64,000 nt of DNA from the NCBI RefSeq assembly GCF_022458985.1, contig NC_061772.1, positions 8,360,001-8,424,000 on the forward strand, read 5' to 3'. Origin of the DNA: Mugil cephalus (Eukaryota; Chordata; Actinopteri; Mugiliformes; Mugilidae). How positions within the stretch are numbered: position 1 is the stretch's first letter; every line of letters starts with the position of its first letter. The notes under the pieces were generated by a model. That model did not search any database and was not told where the DNA came from. It worked only from the letters and a program-made list of their open reading frames with translations. This document shows positions 9,949-23,254 of this stretch, one piece after another. The position numbers were made by a program, and so were the translations under genes.

Positions 9949-12900
9949 TTAACACACAAGAGTCCTTTAACGAGAGTGAAGAAAACTGGCCAGAGTCCAG
10001 CTCCCCCTATAATCCGAACACATGAGGGTAAACGCTCCGTACACGTCAGGATCATCATGATCATATATTGATCCTAAAATAAGGACTTTGGTTGATGGAT
10101 CAATATGAAATGTTTGACTCATGGACACAGCAACATTATACTCACATCTTCAGATTCTTGTAGGCCTTGCTCTCAGAAAGAAGATGACAAAGAAGCTGCG
10201 CAATTGGGACATGAGAACTTAGATCAAGCTTAATGTTAGCTGTTTACTTTAGTGGGTTGTGATTAAGTTCACAAAATATTATAATATGTGGGCTAAAGTG
10301 ACAGTCAGATAAGAAAAAATAAATAAAAAACTCACGAGGTCTCTTAGGTGAATAAAAAACCTCATATATTTTTTGAAAACACTGTTTTATTTTACCACAT
10401 CTGCAGTACATCAGTGATGACAGTTGATTTTATAACAAAGGGGATTTGAGGGGATGTTGTAACGCCAGGTGTTCAGCTGTGCTTGTGATCCAATCAGGTG
10501 TGATCCAGAGGAGAGTATTATTAGTGCGTGCAGAGCGGTGTTTCAGAGCAGTCACGCTGTTTGGCCGGTTTAACTACAGAAAATGAGATTTATGTCAAGG
10601 AGGACTCTGGTGCGTTGCCAAATTATTATCATTTGTATAAAGCGGAGTCTTTTCAGTTGAACACGTTTAATAATTTGATGTGTCCCCTGATCATGAGACG
10701 GCACGGCCCCCATCAAAGGGTAGACACAACCAGGAACACACACATCTCAATGCAGCACAAAATAAATACTTGCCAGAATGAAGAATAGAGGAAAGAGGAA
10801 GTGTCCCAAGTGTTACAAAAGTTTCATCCTTGTAAATAAGCAGTTGCTGTTATTTGTTTTATTGTTGTATAATTTAAAAAAAAAAAAAAAAACTCATTCA
10901 TGGCACTGCTTTTATATTGGCTGGTTTTCTCATGACCAGTGTGTATTGTTTTGTAATTCTGCACTATTCTAATGTTTCAGAGTGACACTTTGTTTCAGAT
11001 TTTTAGCTCCGCTCACAGTTTAAATTAAAGGTTCATTGACAGATGCAATGCACCATTTTTCTGCGTCACTGTTACTTTTCTTAAAATCATGTGATTTTGT
11101 GACAGATTTGTGTGTGTGTGTGTGTGTAATCTTAATACTCTTAAGCTGTTTCATAACAGCGGAATCATGCGTAGATTAATCTCATCTGTTTCTATTCATC
11201 CCCAATGTAGCAGGTTGCACCCCAAAACCCTCGCAAACAGTCTTAGAGCAGGAGAACGCTTTGAAAGGAGGATGGCCGGCTGCTGCAATGTGTTGCCATG
11301 TCCAAAAGGTGACGTGAGCATGTGTGACAACAAGGGTCAGAGGTGGAAAATTCATTAATGCAGCACGCTGAATTTCTTGCAGCGGTAACTAAAATGTCAG
11401 GTGGATATCTTGATTTATTATTTCCTTCTGCTCCAAGATTCATCTGTTACACTGATCTGTTACCTTGACATCTGAAGTTGACTTTCATAGCTTTTATATA
11501 TACATACAGCTGATTTCAGTTGTAGTTTTGACCGATTTGAGTATTTGTTTAAAATCCATCAAAATACATGGCAAAATCTATCTGGCGTCGCTGACTGTAA
11601 AAGCCAGATTATAACGCTGATTTGGAAACGATGACCAACATTTATTAGTTCAGTTGTTCTGCATAAAACATGGCAGGTCACCATGGGCCGAGATGCAAAG
11701 CTGCTGTGCCTGACAGCACAGTAGTCGGAAATGTTACAAAAAAAACTGTCATGGGTTCATTTTTACATGTTGACTCTGAAAACACGACAATGACAAAATG
11801 CAGCGTGCTCGTGTAAAAGTCCAAAACCAGCAGAAGAGAAGGTGTTTTACTAAAGATTATAAACTGAGACACGGTAAGTGAGTAAACAATCACCAGGCTG
11901 ACCTGAATCATTTTGTTTTCGTCAATTCAAATAAAACAAAATTGTATTTCCAATAAAGTAATTACAATAAAATGAAAGAAAAAGGATTTCTGAAACATAA
12001 TATATTTGGTCTACACACATGTGGAACACACTTAATTAAAAACTAACTGTGTGGGTAAAGTGTGGGTACTTTACATCTACCCCTCAGCAGCATTTTGTAA
12101 TATAATCACACATAAATTGTTGTCTGAATATTTGTAACTTCCTCAGAAATAAGAAAAGGCAATTTCTCGTTCCCTTTCTAAACTGAACTACAGAGATATT
12201 TCTAAAAACAGCACATGCCTCGAGGATCAGCTGCAACGTCTCTGAACTGCTCCAGAACACCTTGATGTGTGAGCTCACTCTAATCGCTCCTTGTCCTGCG
12301 TTTCACCGGAGAAAATCTACAACATCACCAGAGACTTTTAATAAGCCCTGGAGCCCTCACTCTCTGAAATGAATAAATAAATAAATAAATATCATCTGAA
12401 TGTTACGGCCCAACCTTTTTTTTTTTTTTTTTCATTGACATATTGAACAACGTTGGTAACATTCTGGGCGATGCTCTCTGCTCTCGGCAGATGGTGTGTA
12501 CAATAAAACAAGGCAGGGATTATAAATTCCACGTATAGTAGATTGTTCTGTTCAATCCATATGGTCAGGCTTTTATTGTACCAGAAAAGAAATGCTTCAA
12601 CTGTGTAAGCCATACTGTACAACATCTCCTCATGTACAATTATGTAAATAGATTAAACAAACATGAAATAAATAAAATGAGGAGTAAACAATAGTCTGAG
12701 TCAGTCGAATGTTTGAGTGTGTGACAGAGTTTGCATTGCAGACTGTAATTGTAATCCTTATAAATAACACTAACTCATATCATTGAGCTCTATTATCACA
12801 CATAGACTGAAGCATACATTGGTCTCTGCAGTTATGCTTCTGCATGTTTTTCTCTGCAGGTATTATATAAGTCGTTTCAAAAAGCAGTTCTCTCTTTGGG

Positions 12901-13745
12901 GGCAGGAAAATCAAAAACAAATAACTGCGAAGTGGAATTTTTGATCAGTCCAAACCATTTCATAGTGTAGGAAACAGCCTCTCCCGAAACCTTTCCAAAG
13001 CACATTGGGTGTCTGTGTTAACCAGTGTAGAATAACAATGGTTCAAGCCAACACACAGGTGCCAATAACTGTATCTCCCCAAATTCCCACTTGAGGCAGG
13101 CTCAAAAATCCAGGCAACCCCTAAAGATGCTGTCATTGTCTTCTTGGTAGGATTATCTGAAAATAGCAAAAGTATTTATAAGCAATCTAAATTATCTGCC
13201 TGTAGGAAGAGCCCTGATAAAGCTGCTAATCACACAGATTGTTCTCATAGACTGTCATGTGAAGGGAATCTGAGTTTGTTCAGGCAGGACTTGCACTCAT
13301 GGGCTTGGTCTTTAATGAAAGCAGACACATGCATCCAGGACAAACTGATAAAAAACAAACAACACGGGACATGGGACAGTTGAAAGTAATGAGGGAACGA
13401 ACATAGAAGTACAGATGAGAGTGGTCATATGGTAGGAAAATGGCGACTGCAGGAAGTACAACTAACTATTAGAAACACGAAAAAATAAAAGAAAGTACCA
13501 AAACTCAGTACCATGATAGATGTACTGAAGATGACTGACCACACACTCAACTTGAAAATGTCAAAACTCAGTCTTTCAATTCTCTGTTATTTAGGTTTTG
13601 TGTAAATGAATGTGTAATAATGTTAACACACAGCAAACCTGTTTCCTCTATCGAAGAGAAACTAAAAAGAACTCAAGTGAATATTCTTGCCCCTCACTAG
13701 AGCCCCTTAATGCTGTCTGCCGCTCTTATTTTCTACCTCCTGATC

Positions 13746-13780
<35 letters not shown>

Positions 13781-14135
13781 AAAAAAAGTTTGTTCATAGG
13801 AATTGTTGACATTTCAACATCTATCTTAGATGTTCAGCAGCAGTGATTCTACATCTGAGTCCGACATAGGGAACAGGAGGATAGCGGACACAGGCAAACA
13901 CACTTTAGTGTCAAATTTATCACCTCACAGTGAAATGCTTAATAGCCGAAAAGTCCAATTAGACCACATTAGTCGTGTGTGTGCTTGTGTCCGGGTCTAT
14001 ATATTGGCATGGTTCACGACCCACCAGGTTTAGTCCTTCTGAAGACAGAGGGAGAGACAAACTGAGTAAGTGGAGAGTAAGTTAGCGGTTAGCTTCTTGT
14101 CCCAGTGTGGTTTTGAGTCTGTGAGCTTCACGATC
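9949..14135. other. nrn1l 3' UTR and intergenic region to slc38a8
   Basis: Early part is probable nrn1l 3' UTR; candidate polyadenylation signals AATAAA occur near 10322 and 10353. Beyond that: poly-A at about 10868-10892, a TG microsatellite (11109-11127), an AAAT tandem run (12371-12391), poly-T (12416-12432) and an AT microsatellite (13746-13780). No reading frame here shows recognisable protein sequence; the last 60-odd bases are likely slc38a8 5' UTR. Confidence 0.6.
13746..13780. repeat. (AT)n microsatellite
   Basis: Alternating AT with one GT interruption followed by a short A run, about 360 bp upstream of the slc38a8 start codon. Self-complementary, so able to extrude as a cruciform. 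Confidence 0.9.
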
Positions 14136-17100
14136 ATGGAGGAACTGGCCCGGGAGAGCATCAGCCTGTTGGCTAGGTCTGCGTCTCACGCTGATCCACC
14201 GCGGCTCGGCTCGTTTGGAGCAGTGTTCATCATGCTGAAGTCTGCACTGGGAGCCGGACTGCTCAACTTCCCCTGGGCCTTTCAGAAAGCAGGAGGAGTG
14301 AACACTGCCATCAGTGTGGAGCTGGTGAGTTCATTTATACAAGGTGCTAGTTGCCTGAAATGCTGCTTTGATCACTTAATATGACCCAAGGAATATCATT
14401 TAACTGTACATTCATTAGTTTTGTCGAGCTGTTTGCAGTTGGCTGGCTGCAAACTACTGTGTGCACATTATGGACTCACCATCCCTTTGTCTCTCCTCGG
14501 TGTGAAAGAGGCTCATATCTTTCACAGGAGAACTCTAATGAAGCTTCCAGGAGCTGAAATTGTTACTGCACCTGACTGCTACCAAAACGTGTGTGTGTCT
14601 GATGGATGTACAGGCTTTCCAGGAATGTTCCTCGAGGTCTTAGACTGTGACAGTATCTGAATCACACAGGAAGGTTTCACTTTGTTACAGTAGTGTCACG
14701 TTAAAGATTAGAACTGCATTTATTACAGGGTAATTTATACTGTTGAGAAGAAAAGTTTTTTCTCTCTTTTTGGGCTAAACTATGAAAAACTGAATCCCCC
14801 CCCCCAGGTATCTCTGGTGTTCCTCATCAGCGGTCTGGTCATCCTCGGCTATGCGTCGTCAGTCAGCAGACAGAAGACGTATCAGGATGTGGTGAGAGAA
14901 GTGTGTGGACGAGCGGTGGGACAACTGTGTGAAGTCTGTTTCTGCTTCAACCTGTTCATGATAAGTGTTGCCTTCCTGGTGGTGGTGCAGGACCAGCTGG
15001 AGAAGTGTAAGTCAAACGCATGTAGTTTACAGACTTCCTGGTTTTGTGCGTCTGTCTATTCAAAACATCATAACACCTGAGGGGTGATTTCTTTCTTCCT
15101 CTTGTAAGTTTGTTGGACCTCAGGTCTCTGTGACCGTTATAAGCGGTGGGTGGGTCAATGATGGTCCTGATACTGGATTTTATACAGATGCTAATCATGG
15201 ATCAGTGACAGAACAAGTGCAACCGTTTGTAATAAAACTTGCAGCTCACTGCTCCATAACCGACTTCCATCGGTGTTTTGACTAGTTTTGTCTAAAATTT
15301 TTGAGATTTTGTTTCTTAAGTGAAACAAAACTTATAGTTTCATAATCATTTATGCACCCTGGCATTAAATAGAATTAAACACAAAAATGTGCTTTATCTA
15401 CCTGTATTCATGCCCAGAAAGGAAGAATTATGGAAAATCTAATTAATTTTAGTGCAGTCTACTAACGGACGCACTGTATATAAACTGATATACTGCACGC
15501 TGAACGGAAACAATTATCCACATACAAACACCTGCTTCACTGGGTCTGACACTAGGCTCTCAACACTGTCCGTTTTATTTTATTTGTGATGTTCAAGCAG
15601 ACTCTGGTTTCTATAGATGCTTTCATGTTATCAGAGTAACCGACTGTGTCAGTGATAAATTTAGCAGCCATATAAAAAGAAAACTAATCTCTTTCCAAAA
15701 CCACAAATCATCCGCTCTTTAATTTTCATCATAGCTAGTATTAGGCCAAACATGTGACTAGGAGCATTTCATTTTTCCCCTGTGTGTTGTGTCCATCTGA
15801 AACCCCCCAAATCCCTTTAATGTTTTTGCTCTGTTTCAATTTTAAACAGAGCATTTGATTGGATTTACGAACACACGCACAGATAAAAAATAAATAAATA
15901 AAAAAACGCACATTTTTGCGCAGAGAACAGGTCAGACGGAGTGAGATACCTTCAAGGACAAGAAGCTTAAGACACATTCACAGGAAAGCACATCTTTATT
16001 TTCAGACATCAAAACATTTATCTTGTTCTGAATAATGGTATATGTAAATGATTCTTTTTGTGTCTAGGCAGCCTTATTGGAGTTGATGAATGTTGTCCTG
16101 TTTACTCATTCCTTTGTGTTGCAGCAGATAAATCATGCTCTCTCTCTCTCTCTCTCTCTCTCTCCAGTGTGCATTTCTTTATATGAGACAGTGACGGGGT
16201 CCAGTGAGGGAGACATGCCCTATCACTGGTACACCGACCAGCGATTTGCCCTCTTCATCATGTGCCTCGTCATCATCCTACCGCTGTCCATCCCGAAAGA
16301 GATTGGTATCCAGAAATACACAAGGTACACGGCACACACTCCACTGGTCAGCATGGCATCTCTCTGATTGTAAATGTGAGCTAACGGCTTCTCTTCATGT
16401 CAGTGTGCTGGGGACGCTTGCTGCTACATATCTGTGTGTGGCTGTGATTGCCAAATATTACCTGATGGACAGCCACTTGGTCGTAATAAGTCCAGAGCAC
16501 AGCCAAGGGTCAGTCACATGGAATTAAAATGGATTTGCATGCATTTATGTTTTTTTGTACCACGTGCGTCAGTAAATGTGTGAACCCGTGTGTGTCTTTC
16601 AGCGTGGGTTCATGGGCATCGATGTTCAGCGTCATACCAACAATTTGCTTTGGCTTCCAGGTAGGTAACTAAAATTCACCATGCTACCAGAACAAAGGAT
16701 TTTACAATAGTGCTTTTGTTCGCATCCACAGGTTCCTGACAGATTATGGTCACCTTAATAATAAAACAGCAGATTTTCTGTGTTTAAAAAGTCACACGTT
16801 TAGGGTATTGTGCAAATTAGTATCTAGTGCTATAAAAAATGTATCTAGTGAAAAGAGTAGAGGTTGACCAAGGACACCTCAGTTACTGTATTAGAACAAA
16901 CAAGTACGTCCCACTGTATGTACACCAATGATTTCCATGGGTTGTATTCACAGTGGCAGGAGTAGCACAGAATTAAAAAAACAAAAACAAATCTAAAACT
17001 TAAAACATTAGCATGCAGAGAGTTGCAATGACTGATGGTGTGGTGAATTATGCATTTATAAATGTACTAATTTTAGTGTAAATCAAGAAATGACACTGTA

Positions 17101-19019
17101 GAATTTGAGCAACATCAGTTTATGTTTATGTTTATGTTTATGTACAGTGGCAGATAACCTCCAGTTTGCTCACATGTGCTTTACTTAAGTTATACTCACT
17201 CAGTAATATACTCTGGTCTGACTCTAGGTAAACTCATGAAAAGTTCAAAATCACCCAAATGAATAATAACTCTGTATGTCGGTGTCTTTGTGCAGTGCCA
17301 CGAAGCCTGTATAGCAATCTATAGCAGCATGGAGAACCAGAAGCTCTCCCACTGGGTGTTCATCTCGGTGGTCTCCATGTTCTTCTGTTTGCTCATCTAC
17401 ACCCTGACCGGTGAGTTCACCTCTTCAGCATCAGTCTCCGTTCATCACGTTCCTCCTGAAATCTGCTCATCACAGCTGCTCCCTTCTTCACCAGGTGTGT
17501 ACGGCTTCATGACGTTCGGACGAGCTGTCGCTTCAGATATCTTGATGTCGTATCCAGGAAATGACGTGGTCATGATCATTTCCAGACTACTCTTTGGAAT
17601 ATCAATCATCACCATCTATCCCATCATCCTCCTTCTGGGCAGGTCGGCCACACCACAGTGGAGTAGGTTTGTACTGAGTGATTTTATGTGTCAACCTCAT
17701 TGTGTCTCTGTGTGTGGAGCAGATCCGTCATCCTGAACCTGATGTTACGAGTTCAAAGGCGCCGGCGGGGAATCGTCACTCATTCGTTTGAGAGTCGCTG
17801 CCGGGTCGTTCTAACCGTGGCCTGGATCAGCTTCACCCTTATCATTGCCATGTTTGTCCCAGACATGGGAGAGGTCATCAGCGTCATTGGAGGAATCAGT
17901 GCCTTCTTCATCTTTATCTTTCCTGGTATGAACCAAGTTCAATTTGTATTAGACTGAAGCACAGTTATGTTGGAAGGGGAGATTGTAAGGGCATGATTAA
18001 TACAGGAAGCCCCCAGGTCTGGATGATTGTGGTGGTGATGACAGGTAGAAGAGAATCAGGAGATACTGTACGGATGGGCCCTGACCCGAGTCCTGGGTGA
18101 ACAGGGCAGAAGAGGTTCGCAGAAGTTGTGAGAAGAGAAAAACATATTTAAAGTTTGACAACAATGATTTGCTGATTGAGACTGATCTGTATGGTTATAC
18201 TAGAAACTCTTATAGTCTGCTGATTGAAGAAGCAAAAGTGTGTGAGAGAGAGAGAGAGAGAGTTGTGAAGAAGTGAGAACAAAGATAGTCTTATTGAATG
18301 ATTTTGCTTTGTGTAGGATTTTGAACTGTCTCCACCAATGATCATTTCATCCATTTGTTTCTTTGTTGAACTGAATGATTAATAGTTCTCCATCAATGAA
18401 TCGATTATCCAGGTGATCTTTTCTGACATTTAACCGATTAATTAATCATGCTTTGTTCAGTGTTTGCTCGAGGGTTGTATTGATGTCCAGGAGGGAACAT
18501 GGACACTTTGATATGTGTTTCTGTGTGTTGCAGGTCTTTGTCTAGTGTTCACAATGCAAACTGAAAACGTCTCTCCAAGAGTCAGGTGAGCATGATCTCA
18601 AAAGAAGTTCATCATGTCTGAATCAGTACACAGACAATGTAATCTTGTGTTAATTATGAAGAAAATAGAAAGTCACTTGGTTATCTTGTATGTGAAGGCA
18701 TTGAGAATACATCCTGCCTCCCTGAGCTTTCATTCACAGAGTGTATTTAACCCGTTGTCTTATAACTCGAGGATTTTTAAAGAAAGCAGACACTGAAGAC
18801 TAATTATGAATTGCTGTTATGCAGAAGATCCATCTGAGTTTATTGTTGTTATCACTGTTAAACATACTCTGTGCTCATCTTTCTCTTGGACGCCCTGGTT
18901 TTGTTTCTCGTTACAGTGCTCTTTTAACAGTCTGGGGAGGGATAACAATCGTAGTTGGAGCCTTCATCTTTGGACAGAGCACAACCATCGCTGTGATCGA
19001 GATTTTCCAGAAATTCTGA
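14136..19019 (+). CDS. slc38a8: Sodium-coupled neutral amino acid transporter 8, 10 exons
   Basis: Membrane transporter of the SLC38 (SNAT) family, moving glutamine and related amino acids with sodium; human SLC38A8 is expressed in eye and brain and its loss causes foveal hypoplasia. Exons: 14136-14324, 14808-15006, 16168-16324, 16404-16508, 16603-16660, 17296-17410, 17495-17642, 17723-17925, 18534-18585, 18917-19019. All junctions are GT/AG and phases join, giving 442 residues (human 435). Diagnostic blocks: [20 protein letters not shown] in TM1, [95 protein letters not shown], and the C-terminal FGQSTT. The pattern matches SLC38A8 rather than SLC38A7. The ATG at 14136 gives the family-like N-terminus; an in-frame GTG upstream is not a credible start. 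A polyadenylation signal ATTAAA lies at 19311-19316. Confidence 0.95.
16139..16166 (+). repeat. (CT)n polypyrimidine run forming the exon 3 acceptor of slc38a8
   Basis: A pure CT microsatellite directly abuts the AG acceptor of slc38a8 exon 3 (exon starts 16168), so it serves as the splicing polypyrimidine tract. Length variation here could affect acceptor strength. Confidence 0.85.
16661..17295. other. slc38a8 intron 5 with a TTTATG tandem
   Basis: AT-rich intron with nothing recognisable apart from four tandem copies of a TTTATG hexamer at 17119-17142. Confidence 0.7.
18244..18262. repeat. (GA)n microsatellite in slc38a8 intron 8
   Basis: About nine GA units in the intron between exons 8 and 9. 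Confidence 0.85.
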
Positions 19020-22000
19020 CTCTTCTGCCGCCATCATCACCACTACCTGCCTTAGCTGCTTCACTATGAGGTTAATCTCTTTTGCACAACCTGACGTTGC
19101 CTTTGTAAAGGCGGTTTTAAGCTGTTCATGTGATCCTTATTTGGCTTGGAAGGAAAATATATTTATGATGTCAGAATGTAATACGTTTTTATGTGTGAGA
19201 TGCATAAACACTGGATCTGAATGGATTGTGTGCTGACCGTTAAGTCCTGTAAAAGATGTGCAGAATGGGTTGTGTTGATTGCTGTAAGTATTTTGTTGTT
19301 TAATGTGAGTATTAAAAAAAAACTGAGTATGAACACTGGTTTTATTATTTTGTTTGTTGCAACAATGTCTGTTTAAGCTGCATTTATACTTGCAAAGCAC
19401 TACCAGAGGGCAGTATTGCACCACTTACAAATTATTTATTTATTTCTGTGGTTTCCATTCACATATGTGTATTGCATGTTGGCAATGCAGATATGAGAAA
19501 ACTCATCGTTATCACAGTTATTCTGGTCCCACCGGTAAATAAAACATGATAAGTGAATTGGAATAAGGAAATATTCGATTTGATATAAACAAATTAATTT
19601 ATTCTCCTTGAAATGAATTTTCACATCTCCCCATGTGATGCAAGAATGAATATATTTTTCTTTAAGGGTGTGATTCTTATCTCTTCTCTGGATTTCTCAA
19701 CACTGAGTCGTCCACATAACGTGAATCATGGCAGTGATATAAATCTGCAGCTTTCACTGAGCACAGACTGAGGGCTGAGGTATGGTGAATATAATTCTTT
19801 CCTATTTATTGACTTCAAGCTTAAAGCAGTTATGGCAGACTGCCTGAGAGCGTGCACATGCTCACACATGTGTGTCGGTGCATGAGTGAGTAATGATTTA
19901 TGGTAGATTACAGTCGGATGCTGTAAATGTGCCTGGGGGGTTCTGCTCGAAAGTACACATATCATTCAAAAACAGACTATCTGTATTTTATCACTACCCA
20001 TGGTGATGTCCTTAAAAGCTGTCTCTCTGCTTGTTCATTGCCCATATGAGTATTTGCAAAAGCATTTTTCCACTAGTAGAAACTCCTTCCTGAGTCTCCA
20101 GTGGCACTAGTGGGAACCACCATCAACCGTCATACAGGGACGTTCCATTTGTGTTGACAGTAATTTAAAAGAGCTTCCACTCAATTTTAACTTTAGAGCT
20201 AATTTAGTTTCGGGCATAGCACGGCTCTGAGCTAAATGCTAATGTCATTATTGCCCAGTTTGCGAGAAGCTGATATTTTGCACACAACATGTCAACCATG
20301 CGTTAACAGCTGCTAATTATCACTTAACATAAAGACTAGCTGAGGGGGGTGGGGGCGTCATTAGCTTTCTATCATTTGGGTCATAAATCATCAAAGTACT
20401 GGACAATTTCATTAATTCTGATTTGAAAAGAATAGATTTACGTCCAAAAATCTCAGCGTTTCATAACAAATCAACTGACCACATTAGAAAAGGAAAACAC
20501 AACCAAAATCATTGGGATATTGCTGTAGATTTTATTTTGTCTTTTAGACCTTTTACAAAACAGCTACTTATCGGTTTTGGAACCAAAACAAGGACACAGA
20601 TGGACATGTATATCCCTTGCAGATTTTATTGTCAGGATAATAGAGAGTACAGCACCCAACTCTGACATGTAAAACATCTAGATTGAAAATGCAGGGTGAA
20701 AGATTTATACACCTGCTCCTTCTAGAGTGATTTTATCAGCGATTTTACTGATTGGTCAACACAACAGTCACACACAGGATAATTTGATTTGTCTGATTGA
20801 CTGCATCACTGTGGAGGTTGGTAGGAAAAGACCTGGTGACCCGAGCTACTCGCCTGCATCAGGAAGGTCGTCAACCTCGACAGTGAGCCTGCCTCTGCTC
20901 TCTCCTTGGCTCACCTTGGAAGATAACAAATTTCTATTCTCTTTACGTAAGGAATCTACAGGTCAAGGTGGTCTCCCTTGGTCTGTTACCATACTTTGCA
21001 TTATGTGATTACATGCATAATTTATATCTGACTAAAACAAAATTGCTTTACTGAATACAAAGATAGTGATCACAATAATATTATGACTTAAAATATACTG
21101 TCTGGTGACCATGAATGTTTGCACAACGTTGTTGTGGTGCTGGTGGCTGATGGCTGAGACATCCTACTAGACAAAAGAAAACATTGCTCTGCTGGTAAAA
21201 GGAAAAATCATTGTTTTTAAAAGGTCAAACACACAATGGGTTTCATGCACCCCATTGTTGATCTTTTTTCAGTGCGGTCCATAGCGGCGGACCAGCCGAC
21301 CAACTGTCAGACTGACATTGCCGTCTCCATGTAACGCCGCCAGCATGGCTAAAATCATCCATTATTGTCTGCATTAGATCATCCCTTCGTTCTCCTACAC
21401 CTCTGAAAGATAATTTCCAGCCCTCATTATCATGTTGTCCCCTGTAGCTCCGTCCTTACTGAAAGATTACTTGTAATGTACAGTCGACTTCTCGCAGTGA
21501 TAATTAATTAAACTGCAATTTGTGACAACGTCCCTTTTAAACGTTTAATTGTTCCTGATAAGAGCATCTGCAGGAGGCCTGAATGAAAACTGATGGCTGC
21601 ATATTATTTCTGCTACTGTGCGTGTGTGTGCTTTCTGTCACACTGATTGAAATCTTCATTTCTGCAGAACAAAAAAAAAAATAATAATAAAAAATTGGAT
21701 CCAGCTATTGTTTAATTTGCACATAAGTGACAGTTTTCTGACTGCTTGTGTCTTTCCCCCGTCAAATAAGAATAGTGGTGTTACTATCACTATTATACCA
21801 TGTACGGCCCACAGTTTACAGTAGGAAAACCACTCATGCTATGGTCGTCTGCATGTATTTATGACCCCGTTTTCTACATCAAGGTTGTGCCCAGCAGGCT
21901 GAGATCATCATGATGGAGATAACATGCATCTGTCATTGTGCTACTCGGCGTTTATTGAAGTGGTGACAGCAAATCTTTGACCTCCCAAATGAACTCTACT

Positions 22001-22200
22001 GGATAATCGCTGCAGTGGCATTGAGCTAAGGTGAAGGAGAGGCCTCAGTCACCTTGTGTGTGCTGCATACCAGGACAACATTACCTAAAATTTGGGATAT
22101 ATATATATATATATAATTTCCAGCCCTATATATATATATATATATTGTATACATACTGTATGGATGTATACTGTATATACTGTATACATCCACCACTGTA
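19020..22200. other. slc38a8 3' UTR and intergenic region
   Basis: slc38a8 3' UTR runs to about 19.3 kb (ATTAAA 19311-19316). At roughly 20205-20260, AGCTAAATGCTAATGTCAT is an inverted scrap of the same high-copy fish repeat seen in nrn1l intron 2. The 21330-21620 stretch has higher complexity with a TAATTAATTAAA core and may be a conserved noncoding element. At 22098-22145 there is an AT microsatellite followed by GTATAC/CTGTATA palindromes. No gene supported. Confidence 0.55.
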
Positions 22201-22206
22201 TATACA

Positions 22207-22562
22207 TACAGCGGTGGAAAATATTTAGTTTTCGGACAGAATCACAAATATTATTATGAAATATTTGTGGGCCAAATCTTTGACACTGTTGAGGGTAATC
22301 CTTCCTGAGGGTAATTCTTCTTGAATTTCACTTTTAATTCTTTGGTTTTCGCTTTGAACCTTTTGATAATCCACCAGTGATTTTCAGTGTGTCCAGGGAT
22401 TGAACTGACCACTCTAAGACCTGGATACTACGCTCCTGCGGCCATGTTTTACTGGCAGTTTCTTTCTACTGAAAGAAATTGCACTTGAAGACCTAAGAGT
22501 GATTCTTAATTCAGTATTTCACAAATGCATGGGATTTCCGAAAATTTTTTCCCACCACTGTA
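22207..22562. mobile_element. Nonautonomous Tc1/mariner-type MITE, TA-flanked
   Basis: Left end TA-CAGCGGTGGAAAATATTT...TTTTCGGA and right end TCCGAAAATTTTTTCCCACCACTG-TA are imperfect inverted repeats (core CAGYGGTGGRAAA) bounded by TA dinucleotides, the target site of Tc1/mariner elements. Total about 356 bp, with no transposase frame inside. Length, TA boundaries and inverted ends support a MITE; the exact superfamily is inference. Confidence 0.7.
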
Positions 22563-22589
22563 GATGTCCTGAATCTTGAAGGACCCCCA

Positions 22590-23225
22590 GAAGAGACCCA
22601 TCTCATAAGATGACTAAGCATGTTGCTCAATGCATGAGCGGAGCTCAGAAGAGAATTGGTAGTTACACCGGAGAAGCCAAGCACCAGCTGCTGGTCGATA
22701 GAGCTGTCTCCCAAGACTCTATGAACAGACAGACCAACCTGAGCACTGTCTGGATTCACTACAAGAGAGCTTACGATTCAATGCCATACATATGGATACT
22801 GGAATGTCTGGAACTGTATAAGATCAACAGGAACCTAAGGAGCCCCCTCCGTCAGATCATCATCAATTCTGAAGTGGAGCAACAATCAACCACCTGCTCT
22901 ACATGGATGACATCAAGCTGTATGCCATGAATGTACGGGAAATCCACACTGATTCACACCACCAGGAACTACAGCAATGACATAGGGATGTCACCAAGAT
23001 TGGACAAGTTTGGTCGGAGGTCTCAAGAAGAGGCAAGGTGATCAGAACTGACGAGGTCGACCTATCAGAGGGCAATATAGGTGACAGCTACAAGTACCTT
23101 GGTATCCTACAGGCTGCATTGTTTAACTTGCCACAGATCAGTGAACCCATGGCTGACACTGACGAGGAAAAAAAATGCAGACTAGAAATGAATGTCGAGT
23201 ACATTACAAATTTACTTGATGGTTA
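22590..23225 (+). mobile_element. Degenerate non-LTR retrotransposon reverse transcriptase fragment
   Basis: Forward frames contain a run resembling LINE reverse transcriptase: a GSYTGEAKHQLLVDRAV block, then WIHYKRAYDSMP...WILECLELYKI (RT motif A region), then in another frame INHLLYMDDIKLYA with the YMDD catalytic motif, and finally GDSYKYLGI. The order is correct for an RT palm, but frame changes, a stop and an internal deletion (motif B region is missing) show the copy is dead. I could not fix the clade; R2/R4-like (Rex6-type) is possible. Confidence 0.75.
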
Positions 23226-23254
23226 GTGATGAAACTGGTTTGTACGGACAAAAA

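Noticed and set aside
14070-14135. Upstream in-frame extension of slc38a8 exon 1
   Set aside because: Opens with GTG and has no family similarity; the ATG at 14136 is the credible start.
17119-17142. Possible CRISPR or structured repeat (TTTATG copies)
   Set aside because: Simple hexamer tandem without spacers, in a eukaryotic intron.
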